Shown here: positions 32,231-40,355 of the stretch, in pieces
Layout of the letters: each line of letters starts with the position of its first letter
Position numbering within the stretch: the stretch's first letter is position 1
DNA from: Catenulispora pinisilvae
Lineage (GTDB): Bacteria > Actinomycetota > Actinomycetes > Streptomycetales > Catenulisporaceae
Reading direction: 5' to 3'
DNA length: 57,594 nucleotides
Assembly (NCBI RefSeq): GCF_015356865.1
Contig: NZ_JAAFZA010000041.1
Span: 1 to 57,594 of the forward strand
Notes under the pieces: model-generated
What the model was told of the DNA's origin: nothing
Seen by the model: only the letters and a program-made list of their open reading frames with translations
Databases searched by the model: none
Position numbers and translations under genes: made by a program

Positions 32231-32767
32231 GTGAGCGTAATGAACATTCCGCTGAAGCCCGGCAGCAAGGTCACGGTCCGGCTGCTGAAGGCGCCGCGGC
32301 CCGACGTGGAGTATCCGGCCGTGGTCCGGTCCGACGACGGGGAACACCTCGCGGTCGTCGCGCCGTGGTTCGGCGACGAGCCCCGTGACATGGTGCTGGC
32401 CGGCGAGGTCTTCGCCCGGTTCGAGCCCGGAGACCTGTGGACCGAGCACTACTGGCGCAGCCGCTGGTACTCGATCAAGGAGGTCCGCACCGCGGCCGGT
32501 GAGCTCAAGGGCTGGTACTGCGATGTCGCGCGCCCGGCGACAGCTTTCCCCGACGCCCCGGAAGGCCCGCGGCTGGAGGTCGCCGACCTGGACCTGGACC
32601 TGTGGCTGTCCGCCGACCACACCCGGATCCTCCGGCTGGACGAGGACGAGTTCGAGGACAGCGGCCTTCGGGAGCGTGAGCCGGAGACCGCCGCGCGGGC
32701 CGAGGCGGCGCTGGACGAGCTCGCGGCTATGGCTCATCGCGGGGGCTTCGCGGAGCTGTTGGCTTGA
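32231..32767 (+). CDS. DUF402-family protein
   Basis: The GTG at 32231 follows AAGGGG and gives 178 residues; an ATG at 32240 is also possible. The signature is WTEHYWRSRWYSIKEVR, then GWYCDVARPA and ADLDLDLWLSADH, typical of DUF402. Some DUF402 proteins are nucleoside-diphosphate phosphatases or take part in RNA/ribosome metabolism; the Asp/Glu-rich active site (DLDLDLW, DEDEF) is present. Its function here is unproven. The 3' end overlaps the convergent small gene by 41 bases. Confidence 0.85.
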   Translation: MSVMNIPLKPGSKVTVRLLKAPRPDVEYPAVVRSDDGEHLAVVAPWFGDEPRDMVLAGEVFARFEPGDLWTEHYWRSRWYSIKEVRTAAGELKGWYCDVARPATAFPDAPEGPRLEVADLDLDLWLSADHTRILRLDEDEFEDSGLREREPETAARAEAALDELAAMAHRGGFAELLA

Positions 32768-32909
32768 TGGTCACCGTGCCGCTGTCCAGGTCGATCGGAC
32801 CGCGGTGCGGTTCGCCCTCGCCCTCCTCCTCACGGGTCCATTCGAGCCGGTTCTGCTCCTCCTCGATGAAGCGCCGGTTCGGGACGAACATGTCGAAGAA
32901 AACGCTCAT
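32727..32909 (-). CDS. Small DUF6191-like protein
   Basis: The Met at 32909 gives 60 residues. It reads MSVFFDMFVPNRRFIEEEQN, then RLEWTREEEGEGEPHRGPID and LDSGTVTIKP, which fits a small actinobacterial family with a hydrophobic start and a conserved R-G-P-I-D-L-x-S-G-x-V end. It overlaps the end of the DUF402 gene on the other strand. The function is unknown. Confidence 0.65.
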   Translation of the reverse strand: MSVFFDMFVPNRRFIEEEQNRLEWTREEEGEGEPHRGPIDLDSGTVTIKPTAPRSPRDEP

Positions 32910-33072
32910 GATGGGGTAACGATCAAAACACCCCGGGTGTTCCATGCCTGGACACGCCGTGTCCTGCGGCCGACTGGGTGAATTATCCGTTCTCTGACTT
33001 GATCCCCCGATCGCCCCGAATCATCCTGGTGTCTTCGCAATCCTGAGGGGACAGGAGAAAGGGGGCGCCACT

Positions 33073-33666
33073 ATGGCACCACGCACCACCACCAGCTACC
33101 TGAACGCCACCCAGCTCGCCGCCCGCGGCTGGACCCCGGCGATGATCCGCGACTTCCTGGGTCGCCCCGACCGCACCGAGTTCGTCCCACGCTTCCGGCA
33201 CGCGGCCCCGGTCCTGCTGTTCGCCCTCGCCCGGGTCCAGGCGGCCGAGCGCACCACGAAATTCACCCAACGCCGCGACCTGGCCCGCCGAAGATCGGCG
33301 GTGGCCAAAGCGGCGGCCGACCGCCGCCGCCGGGAGATGCTCCGGCTGATGGCCGCCGACGAGGTGACGATCCCCAAGCTGGCCCCCGACGTCCTGGCCG
33401 AGCGCGCGGTCCGGCACCGCGAACCCCGGAACTCGATCGACGCCGCCCGACCCGACAGCAATACCCTGAACCGCTGGAAGGTCAACTACCTGCGCTACCA
33501 GCTCACCCGCTTCGACGCGATGATCGAGGGCATGTTCGGCCGGGTCGGCCGGGCCGCCGCCGAGAAGTGGCTGCGCCGGCGCGCGCTGGAGGCGATCGGG
33601 AAGACGTACCCTGATCTGCTCGACGAGTGCCAGCGGCAGTTGCGAGTCAGTGAGCGGGGATGCTGA
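33073..33666 (+). CDS. Hypothetical basic protein
   Basis: The ATG at 33073 gives 197 residues, very Arg-rich. The start YLNATQLAARGWTPAMIRDF followed by LGRPDR looks like a small helix-turn-helix or DNA-end-recognition motif, with further helices (KVNYLRYQLTRFDAMIEGMF). Nucleic-acid binding is plausible from charge. I do not know the family. Upstream is AGGGGACAGGAGAAAGGGG, a strong ribosome-binding region. Confidence 0.65.
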   Translation: MAPRTTTSYLNATQLAARGWTPAMIRDFLGRPDRTEFVPRFRHAAPVLLFALARVQAAERTTKFTQRRDLARRRSAVAKAAADRRRREMLRLMAADEVTIPKLAPDVLAERAVRHREPRNSIDAARPDSNTLNRWKVNYLRYQLTRFDAMIEGMFGRVGRAAAEKWLRRRALEAIGKTYPDLLDECQRQLRVSERGC

Positions 33667-33697
33667 TGATGCTGTTTCCAACTGTGACCAGCCCGCC

Positions 33698-34873
33698 CTA
33701 CCCCCGATACAACTCCCGTCCGATGATCGTCCGCTGCACCTCGGATGCCCCCTCGTAGATCCGCGGCGCGCGCACCTCGCGATACAGGTGCTCCAGCAGG
33801 TGCCCGTGCTGGAGCGCGGCGGCGCCGTGGATCTGCACCGCCGCGTCGACGACGAACTGCGCCGTCTCCGTCGCGAACAGCTTCGCCATCGCGGAGCGGC
33901 CGGCGATGTGCTTCTCGCCGCTGTCGTAGGCCTCGGCGGCGCTGTAGACGAGCAGCCGGGCCGCCTCGATGCGGGTCGCCATCTCGGCGAGGGAGTGGGA
34001 GACGGCCTGGAGATCCTTCAGGACGCCGCCGAAGGCCTCGCGCTGGCCGGCGTGGGTGACAGAGGCGTTGAGGGCGGCCTGTGCCATGCCGACGGCGAAG
34101 GCGCCGACGCTGGGGCGGAACAGGTCCAGGGTGCGCATGGCGACGCGGAAGCCCTGGTCGACCTCGCCGAGCAGGTCCGCGCGGGTGACCGGGACGCGGT
34201 CGAAGGTGACGCGGCCGATCGGGTGCGGGGAGATCATGTCCAGGTGCTCGCCGCCCAGGCCGGGGCGGTCGGCGGGGACCAGGAACGCCGTGACGCCGCG
34301 CGCGCCGGCGTCCGGGGTGGTGCGGGCGAAGACGCTGTAGAAGTCGGCTTCGGGGGCGTTGGAGATCCAGATCTTCTCGCCGCTCAGCGTCCAGCCCTCA
34401 GCGGAGCCGTCGGCGGTCGGGGTCGTGGTCATGGCCGGCGTCGCGGCCAGCGACAGCGAGGCCGCGTCCGAGCCGCTGCCCGGTTCGGACAGCGCGAACG
34501 CCGCGACCGCTTCGCCGGCCACCACCTTCGGCAGCCAGCGTGCGATCTGTTCTTCGGTGCCGTTCTGCACGACGGGATAGGTGCCGAGGCCTTGCAGCGC
34601 CAGGGCGGTCTCGGCCTCGGTCGAGACCTGCGCCAGCGATTCCCGCAGCAGGCACAGGTCCAGCGCCGCGGCCTCGGCGCGGCCGTCCGGGCCGCCGGGG
34701 AAGAGCCGCGCCAGCAGGCCGTGCCGGCCCATGGCGGCGAGCAGGGGGCGGTTGACGTGCCCGGGGGCGCCGGCGGCGGCCAGCGCGGCCAGGTCGGTCT
34801 CGGCGAGGGTGCGGACCTCGGCGCAGAAAGCTGACTGGGCCGGGGTCAGGCGGAACTGGGTGCCGGATTCCAT
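33698..34873 (-). CDS. Acyl-CoA dehydrogenase
   Basis: The Met at 34873 gives 391 residues. It has the FAD/substrate motifs AFALSEPGSGSDAASLSLAA and LSGEKIWISNAPEADFY, and the C-terminal YEGASEVQRTIIGRELYRG containing the usual catalytic Glu position. It oxidises an acyl-CoA to the 2-enoyl-CoA with FAD. The divergent gene encodes an aryl/acyl-CoA ligase and PaaX follows, so the substrate may be an aromatic or carboxylic acid thioester. Confidence 0.93.
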   Translation of the reverse strand: MESGTQFRLTPAQSAFCAEVRTLAETDLAALAAAGAPGHVNRPLLAAMGRHGLLARLFPGGPDGRAEAAALDLCLLRESLAQVSTEAETALALQGLGTYPVVQNGTEEQIARWLPKVVAGEAVAAFALSEPGSGSDAASLSLAATPAMTTTPTADGSAEGWTLSGEKIWISNAPEADFYSVFARTTPDAGARGVTAFLVPADRPGLGGEHLDMISPHPIGRVTFDRVPVTRADLLGEVDQGFRVAMRTLDLFRPSVGAFAVGMAQAALNASVTHAGQREAFGGVLKDLQAVSHSLAEMATRIEAARLLVYSAAEAYDSGEKHIAGRSAMAKLFATETAQFVVDAAVQIHGAAALQHGHLLEHLYREVRAPRIYEGASEVQRTIIGRELYRG

Positions 34874-34895
34874 ACGTGTCAATGTAACAAAATCT

Positions 34896-34907
34896 TGACT
34901 GCCGTCA
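34896..34907. promoter_or_regulatory. Inverted repeat TGAC-TGCC-GTCA in the dehydrogenase/ligase gap
   Basis: TGAC and GTCA flank a 4-base core between the two divergent starts, in the most AT-rich part of the gap (TGTAACAAAATCTTGACTG). It is a candidate operator for the PaaX-type regulator two genes away. The support is weak. Confidence 0.3.
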
Positions 34908-34962
34908 CAGAAGTCGTACGCTTGCCAGCACAAGCCAGCACCACGGAGTCCCGGAGGACCCG

Positions 34963-36717
34963 ATGGACCTGCTCCCGTCAGCGCACGTCGACACCTTCGC
35001 CCGCGACCGTCTGCCCGCCGCGGACCGGTGGCCCGAGCTGCGCTTCGACCTGGGCGGCCTGGGCGATCTGCGCTACCCCGAGCGGCTGAACTGCGCCGCG
35101 CACCTGCTCGACACCGCGATCGCCGAGTTCGGTCCCGACCGCGTATGCCTGATCGGCGAGAGCGGGAAGCCGGCCGGGGCTGACACCGGGGCTGACCCCA
35201 GGGCTGACACCGGAGCCGGCACCGGGGCCGGGACCTGGACATATGGCGACCTGGACCGGCGTAGCGATCAGATCGCGAGGGTTCTGACTTCCGAGCTCGG
35301 GGTGGTGCCGGGCAACCGGGTGCTGCTGTGCGGGCCGAACAGTCCGTGGACGGTGGCGTGCTGGTTCGGGGTGCTCAAGGCCGGCGCGGTGGTGGTGACG
35401 GTGGTCCCGTTGCTGCGCAGCGAGGAGATCGCGACCGTCGCCGGGATCGCGCAGGCGAGCGTGGCGCTGTGTGCACCGGGCTGCGATCAGGAGGCTGATA
35501 AGGCCGGCGTCGCAGGGATGCGCGTCGTCACCTTCGGCGGGAGCGGACCCGACGATCTGGTCGCGCGCTGCGACCGTGTCGGAGACCGTGTTGGGGACCG
35601 TGTCGGGGACCGCAAGTTCGAGGCGGTGCAGACCTCGCAGGACGACGTCGCGATGATCGCCTTCACCTCCGGCACCACCGGCCGCCCCAAGGGCTGCCTG
35701 CACTTCCACCGCGACGTGCTGGCGATCGCCGACACCTTCGCCAAGCACGTCCTCAAAGCCGAGCCCGACGACGTCTTCGCCGGCAGCCCGCCCCTGGGCT
35801 TCACCTTCGGTCTCGGCGGGCTGGTCATCTTCCCGCTGCGGGTCGGGGCCGCGACGGTGCTGCTGGAGCGGGGCAGCCCCGAAGCGCTGCTCGGCGCGGT
35901 CGCCAAGCACGGTGTCAGCGTGCTGTTCACGGCGCCGACCGCCTACCGGGCCATGCTCACGATGCTCAAGCCGGACACGGACGGCGGCGACCCCCACCCG
36001 GATCCGCGCCTGGATCCCCGCCTGCGCACGCTGCGCCGCTGCGTGTCGGCGGGCGAGGCGATGCCGGCGGAGACCTGGCGGGCCTGGCACACCGCGACCG
36101 GCATCAAGATCATCGACGGCATCGGCGCCACCGAACTGCTGCACATCTTCATCTCGGCCGCCGACGACGACATCCGCCCCGGCTCCACCGGCCGCCCGGT
36201 CCCCGGCTGGGAGGCCGCGATCCTGGACGCCGCCGGCCACCCGGTCCCGGACGGCGAACCCGGCCTGCTGGCCGTCCGCGGCCCGGTCGGCTGCCGCTAC
36301 CTGGCCGACGAGCGGCAGACCACGTATGTGCGCGACGGCTGGAACTACACCGGCGACACCTACATCCGCGACCAGGACGGCTACTTCTGGTACCAGGCGC
36401 GCTCCGACGACATGATCATCTCCTCCGGCTACAACATCGCCGGCCCGGAGGTGGAGAACGCGCTGCTGCGGCACCCCTCGGTGCTGGAAGCCGGCGTCAT
36501 CGGCACGCCGGATCCGGACCGCGGGCAGCTGGTGACGGCGTTCGTGGTGCTGCGGCCCGAGGCGCCGACCGGGGAGGCGGCCGTCAAGGATCTGCAGGAG
36601 TTCGTCAAGGCGCGGATCGCGCCCTACAAGTACCCGCGCTCCGTGCACATCGTGGACGCGCTGCCCCGGACCAACACCGGCAAGCTCCAGCGGTTCAAGC
36701 TCCGAGACCTGCTCTGA
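34963..36717 (+). CDS. AMP-dependent acid-CoA ligase (2-aminobenzoate/benzoate-CoA ligase type)
   Basis: The product has 584 residues. Adenylation motifs are clear: FTSGTTGRPKG (P-loop), DGIGATELLHIF, the Asp in YTGDTY and the catalytic lysine in NTGKLQRFK near the C-terminus. The N-terminal NCAAHLLDTAIAEFG matches benzoate/2-aminobenzoate-CoA ligases. It makes an acyl-CoA from acid, ATP and CoA. Two in-frame expansions are visible: a Gly/Ala/Asp/Thr repeat near residues 68-85 and DRVGDRVGDRVGDRK near 205-219. It is divergent from an acyl-CoA dehydrogenase and followed by PaaX, together forming a small catabolic unit. Confidence 0.92.
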   Translation: MDLLPSAHVDTFARDRLPAADRWPELRFDLGGLGDLRYPERLNCAAHLLDTAIAEFGPDRVCLIGESGKPAGADTGADPRADTGAGTGAGTWTYGDLDRRSDQIARVLTSELGVVPGNRVLLCGPNSPWTVACWFGVLKAGAVVVTVVPLLRSEEIATVAGIAQASVALCAPGCDQEADKAGVAGMRVVTFGGSGPDDLVARCDRVGDRVGDRVGDRKFEAVQTSQDDVAMIAFTSGTTGRPKGCLHFHRDVLAIADTFAKHVLKAEPDDVFAGSPPLGFTFGLGGLVIFPLRVGAATVLLERGSPEALLGAVAKHGVSVLFTAPTAYRAMLTMLKPDTDGGDPHPDPRLDPRLRTLRRCVSAGEAMPAETWRAWHTATGIKIIDGIGATELLHIFISAADDDIRPGSTGRPVPGWEAAILDAAGHPVPDGEPGLLAVRGPVGCRYLADERQTTYVRDGWNYTGDTYIRDQDGYFWYQARSDDMIISSGYNIAGPEVENALLRHPSVLEAGVIGTPDPDRGQLVTAFVVLRPEAPTGEAAVKDLQEFVKARIAPYKYPRSVHIVDALPRTNTGKLQRFKLRDLL

Positions 36718-36748
36718 ACCACGCCGGGCAGCACGGTATCTTGCCGAG

Positions 36749-37594
36749 GTGAGCGCCATGTCGAAGACCGAAGGGCCCGCGGCCGACTCCGGCGCCATGA
36801 AGGCGCCGACGCCGCGTTCACTGATCGTGTCCTTCTTCGGCGCCTACGGCCGCGAACTCGGCGGCTGGATCGCCGTCGCGGACCTGGTGACGCTGCTGGG
36901 CCGGCTCGGCGTGGACGCCCCGGCCGTGCGCTCCGCGGTATCGCGCCAGAAGCAGCGCGGCTTCCTCCAGGCCCGGCAGGCCGACGGCGTCGCCGGCTAC
37001 TCACTGTCGCCGGAGGCCGAGGAGATCCTGGCGGACGGCGACCGGCGCATCTACCTGCGGCAGGACGTGCAGCTGTCCGACGGCTGGGTCCTGGCGGTCT
37101 TCTCGGTGCCGGAGACCGAACGCCACCGGCGCCACCTCCTCCGCTCCCGCCTCTCGCGCCTCGGCTTCGGCACCACCGCACCCGGCGTCTGGATCGCCCC
37201 CTCGCACCTCGCCGAGGAGGCACGCCACACACTGGAGCGTCTGGAACTCGCGGAGTACGTCGACCTCTTCCACGCCGACTACCTCGCCTACGCCGACCTC
37301 CGGGACTCGGCGGCGCGCTGGTGGGACCTCGGCGCGGTGCAGGCCGGGTACGCGGAGTTCTCGGCGCAGTTCCTGACGACAGAGGCCGACGCGGCGGACG
37401 ACGCCGACGCGTTCGCGACCTACCTGCTCGCGCTGGACGCCTGGCGCCGCATGCCCTACCGCGATCCCGGGCTGCCGCCGGAACTGCTGCCGGACGACTG
37501 GCGGGGGACGCAGGCTGCTGACATCTTCTTCGGGCTGCATGATCGGTTGCGGGGCCGTGGGCTGAGCTATGTGAAGAGCGTGGTGTCCAGGTAA
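36749..37594 (+). CDS. PaaX-family transcriptional regulator
   Basis: From GTG 36749 the product has 281 residues (ATG at 36758 is an alternative). It shows the N-terminal winged helix (PRSLIVSFFGAYGRELGGWI), the central domain with DGWVLAVFSVPETERHRRHL and the C-terminal domain (PYRDPGLPPELLPDDWRGTQ) of PaaX proteins, which repress phenylacetyl-CoA-type catabolic genes and respond to the CoA thioester. It lies 31 bases after the ligase gene, so it may control the ligase and the dehydrogenase. Confidence 0.92.
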   Translation: MSAMSKTEGPAADSGAMKAPTPRSLIVSFFGAYGRELGGWIAVADLVTLLGRLGVDAPAVRSAVSRQKQRGFLQARQADGVAGYSLSPEAEEILADGDRRIYLRQDVQLSDGWVLAVFSVPETERHRRHLLRSRLSRLGFGTTAPGVWIAPSHLAEEARHTLERLELAEYVDLFHADYLAYADLRDSAARWWDLGAVQAGYAEFSAQFLTTEADAADDADAFATYLLALDAWRRMPYRDPGLPPELLPDDWRGTQAADIFFGLHDRLRGRGLSYVKSVVSR

Positions 37595-38169
37595 TACCGC
37601 AGGATCGCCAGGGCGTCCTCGCCGCTTCGCTGACCGCCCAACACGCTGGAACCGAGGCCGTTGACCATGGCCAGCAGTCCGGCGGTGATCAGCTCCGGGT
37701 CTTTGTCCGCGGCCACCTCTCCGGTTTGCTGCGCCGCCCGGATCTGTCTGGCGAGGAAGCCTTCGAGGACGGCGGGCTGGGCCGCGCCGTGCTTCTCCAG
37801 GACGTCCGGATCGTTCAGGACGAGCGTGTAGTAGCCGTTGTAGGTTCTGGCGATCCGGCTGCTCTCGGCGTCGGTGGGGACGATGCACGACAGGATCGCG
37901 GTGACCACTGAACGCGGCGTGGGCGGGGCGCCGGCGGCGGCGATCCAGGCGTTCATGCGGCCCTGGAGCTGGCTTTGGAGCCGCGCCAGAGCGTCCAGCA
38001 GCAGGGCTTCCTTGGTCGTGAAGTAGTACTGCACCAGGCGCAGGGACACGCCGGCCTCGGCCGCGACCGCGCGCATGCTCGCCGATTGCAGCCCCTGTGT
38101 GTCCGCGATCCGGAGCAGCGCCTCGGCGATCTGTGTTCTGCGTTCCTCGTGGTCGACCCGCGCGGCCAT
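37567..38169 (-). CDS. TetR-family transcriptional regulator
   Basis: The Met at 38169 gives 200 residues. The HTH is AEALLRIADTQGLQSASMRA followed by AAEAGVSLRLVQYYFTTKEA, and the C-terminal ligand domain is TetR_C_13-like. The 3' end overlaps the PaaX gene by 28 bases in convergent orientation. It is divergent from an alpha/beta hydrolase with a palindromic operator between, so it probably represses that gene. Confidence 0.92.
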   Translation of the reverse strand: MAARVDHEERRTQIAEALLRIADTQGLQSASMRAVAAEAGVSLRLVQYYFTTKEALLLDALARLQSQLQGRMNAWIAAAGAPPTPRSVVTAILSCIVPTDAESSRIARTYNGYYTLVLNDPDVLEKHGAAQPAVLEGFLARQIRAAQQTGEVAADKDPELITAGLLAMVNGLGSSVLGGQRSGEDALAILRYYLDTTLFT

Positions 38170-38187
38170 GGCGTGATCCCCCTCTCG

Positions 38188-38224
38188 TGGTACACCCGTA
38201 TCATGTCGTGATACACATGTATCA
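38188..38224. promoter_or_regulatory. Tandem palindromic operators for the TetR/hydrolase pair
   Basis: TGATACA-CA-TGTATCA at 38209-38224 has perfect 7-bp arms and its last base is the A of the hydrolase start codon. A second, weaker copy, TGGTACACCCGTATCA, lies at 38188-38203. The centre-to-centre spacing is 21 bases, two turns. Two TetR dimers binding the same face would block the hydrolase start region. Confidence 0.65.
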
Positions 38225-39198
38225 TGACAGTCAGCGAGTTCAAGAACGCCGAGGCCGCCGACCGCTTCCACGTCGGGTACGAGCAGCTTCTCGCCAAGCT
38301 GTGGCCGGCGTCCCGGACGATGCTCGACGTGCCGACCCGGTTCGGCACTACGCGCGTTGTCCGCACCGGACCCGGACCCAGAACTGGAGCTGGCACCGGC
38401 GCCGGCCCCGGGTCCGGCGACCCGATCGTGCTGCTGCCGGCCTCCGGCGGGAACGCTTTGATGTGGCACCGGTATGTCGAAGCGCTGAGCCGCGAGCACA
38501 CCGTCTACGCGGTCGACACGGTCGGCGAACCCGGCGGCAGCGTGCAGTCCGCGCCGATCGCGGACGGCCGGGACGCGGCGGCGTGGCTGGAGGAGCTGCT
38601 GATCGGGCTCGGCGTGACGAACGCGCACATCGTCGGATGCTCCTACGGCGGCTGGATCGCCCTGAAGCACCAGATCCACCACCCGGGACGGGCCGCAGGC
38701 CTCACGCTGGTGGACCCGGCGGGATTCGCCGAGGTCGGGTGGCGGTTCTATCGGTGGGTGATCCTCGGCGGACTGGCGGGGCTGGCGCCGAGCCCACTGC
38801 GGCCACGGCTGGCGCGCGCCGTCCACAACAGCGCGATCCTGGACAGCGATCTCATGACCCTGATGCGCGCCTCGATGGGCTTCCGACGCAGGCTTCCCAA
38901 GACCGATGTCCTCACCGACGAGGACCTGCAAGCGGTTCAGGCTCCAGCGCAGTTCCTGCTCGCCGCACGCAGCGCGATCCACCACTCGGACCAGGTGGCC
39001 GAGCGGATCGGCCGGTTGCTTCCCGCGGCCCGCGTCGAGGTCATCCCCGGAACCGGACATGCGCTGTCCACCGACGAGCCGGAGTTGGTCACCGACCGGA
39101 TCCTCAAGTGGCCACCACCCCAGGACCGCACAGAGCCAAGTCACCAGAAGGACGACGGTCAGGGCGCCGCCGGCCCACCACTCGCCGCTCTCGGTTAG
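38224..39198 (+). CDS. Alpha/beta-fold hydrolase
   Basis: The product has 324 residues. The nucleophile elbow is GCSYGG (Ser140), with VLLPASGGNALMW as the oxyanion segment, an acidic residue after the cap and His in GTGHALSTD. A Gly/Thr/Pro insert (about residues 49-64) comes from a short repeat. The C-terminal 25 residues are polar and probably disordered. The start codon lies inside a TetR operator. The substrate is unknown. Confidence 0.88.
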   Translation: MTVSEFKNAEAADRFHVGYEQLLAKLWPASRTMLDVPTRFGTTRVVRTGPGPRTGAGTGAGPGSGDPIVLLPASGGNALMWHRYVEALSREHTVYAVDTVGEPGGSVQSAPIADGRDAAAWLEELLIGLGVTNAHIVGCSYGGWIALKHQIHHPGRAAGLTLVDPAGFAEVGWRFYRWVILGGLAGLAPSPLRPRLARAVHNSAILDSDLMTLMRASMGFRRRLPKTDVLTDEDLQAVQAPAQFLLAARSAIHHSDQVAERIGRLLPAARVEVIPGTGHALSTDEPELVTDRILKWPPPQDRTEPSHQKDDGQGAAGPPLAALG

Positions 39199-39330
39199 CC
39201 GGCGCTTCCGGCTCGACGACACGGCCAAGCCGCCGAACTTCTCCCGCAGAATCCGAGCCGGCAGCAAGTCGCCGCATTCCGCACGGCCTCCGAGTCGGCA
39301 GATCAGGATACTGATGCCGTGTGGGCGGGT
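39095..39330 (-). pseudogene. Possible remnant of a small membrane protein
   Basis: The minus strand reads LPARILREKFGGLAVSSSRK then RRLTESGEWWAGGALTVVLL and VTWLCAVLGWWPL, a basic segment followed by a hydrophobic helix, as in some DUF1707-type membrane proteins. No stop or sensible continuation follows; the frame runs into the opposite-strand hydrolase gene. It could be a decayed gene or chance. Confidence 0.25.
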
Positions 39331-39655
39331 CTCGATTCTTTCGCACTTCGCCACCTGCTGCTGGACTTGCTCGGCCGGACGGTCCGCAGCTCGTTGCTGC
39401 GGACCCCTGGTCGGCATGTTGGTCACGGACCAGCGCTCATGACACTGCGATTCGGATGCTTTTGGGGGATGCTGGGGTTTACGGGCCGGGCTGCGGTTGG
39501 CGTGTGGGTCTTAAATGCTTTTTACGGCCTTCGGTCATGGTTGTGCCGGTTCGGGGTTCGGGCCGGCGAGTCTGAGTGTCGGCTGCCGGTTCCCGCGTTC
39601 ACGACCCCGCCGCACCTCAGGCCTCTTCGACACCGGCAAGTCAGAGCAAGGGCCA

Positions 39656-39730
39656 GGTTAAGAGCCAGATCAGCAGCAAGATCAAGAGCCAGATCAAGAG
39701 CCAGATCAAGAGCCAGATCAAGATCAAAAA
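39656..39730. repeat. 12-bp tandem repeat CAAGAGCCAGAT
   Basis: Three close copies of CAAGAGCCAGAT plus partial units (CAGCAGCAAGAT, CAAGAT). A degenerate counterpart in opposite orientation lies at about 40668-40738 in the other arm. If read, it would give a Lys-Ser-Gln-Ile repeat. Confidence 0.8.
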
Positions 39731-39737
39731 CTGTGAT

Positions 39738-39765
39738 GAAGAGCCCGGCGCCTCCGGCGGGGGCT
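39738..39765. terminator. GC-rich hairpin inside the left arm
   Basis: AGAGCCC...GGGCTCT with an inner GCC/GGC helix makes a strong stem-loop around CGCCTCCGGCG. A near-identical reversed copy is at 40639-40664. It could stop transcription from either side of the gene-free region. Confidence 0.5.
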
Positions 39766-39847
39766 CTTGGCTCCCTCGGGGAACTGGCGCGGTTCCATAG
39801 GGTGGCCGGGTCAGGGCCCTGCGGCGGCGGTTTGTGAGGTGGTTGCG

Positions 39848-40021
39848 GTTCGTTCCCCTCGGTCGCGTCGTCAGCCCCAAGGGGTACAGCACCGGTGTCC
39901 GGGAGTAAAGTCCGCGCGGTTGCGGTCGGGGTTGCAAGCTGCGGTTTGTATAGCGCGAACTTGACTCCCGGCCACCGGCGCTGTAGGCAAAGCCCTGCCG
40001 ACGCGACCGAGGGGAACGAAC
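39848..40021. repeat. Inverted pair of 23-bp-ended units (A and B)
   Basis: GTTCGTTCCCCTCGGTCGCG plus TCG (39848-39870) is the exact reverse complement of 39999-40021. Inside, CAGCCCCAAGGGGTACAGC faces GCTGTAGGCAAAGCCCTG, and GGGAGTAAAGTCCGCG faces CGCGAACTTGACTCCC. It forms a 174-base potential cruciform. The same pair recurs at 40376-40550. Confidence 0.85.
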
Positions 40022-40355
40022 CGAAAACCGACCGGAAGAATAGCAATCGAAGGGCCCGTAGACGCGGGCTGGTGATGCGGCCGCCGGTGAGGTTCTGGCA
40101 GCGGGCCGGTGGTCAGTTGGTCGACAGCGTGCCCGGGTCCGGTATGCGGCAACGGACCGGCTGCGCTCGCAGCAGCCAGCCCGCCGACTACCGGCTTCCT
40201 CTGGCAGGCCTTGCTTATCGCCAGCATCAGCCTTGGCTGCCGGGGCGGGCCGCACCCGCCAGCTCAGAGTGCGCACCCTCGGGACTGTCGCGTTGCCAGT
40301 ACCGGGACCGGCGGCCGAGCTCGTCGAGTCGCCGGTATCGCACCACCAGTTTTGT

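Larger units (their letters stand above)
39483..40040. repeat. Left arm of a 1.4-kb imperfect inverted repeat
   Basis: This arm matches the reverse complement of 40356-40909 along nearly its whole length, with long identical patches such as CTTTTTACGGCCTTCGGTCA and GATGAAGAGCCCGGCGCCTC. Contents in order: a GC-rich patch, a CAAGAGCCAGAT tandem repeat (39656-39730), a strong hairpin (39738-39765), and two inverted copies of a smaller 23-bp-ended unit. Open reading frames here exist but look like by-products of the repeat. Confidence 0.85.

Noticed and set aside
39439-39837. Protein-coding gene in the left inverted-repeat arm
   Set aside because: The frame is similar in both arms only because the DNA is repeated. 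It crosses a tandem repeat and a terminator-like hairpin, with no ribosome-binding site and no recognisable fold.
40041-40355. Gene or RNA in the spacer of the large inverted repeat
   Set aside because: Short frames exist on both strands but none has a start with a ribosome-binding site or a recognisable motif.
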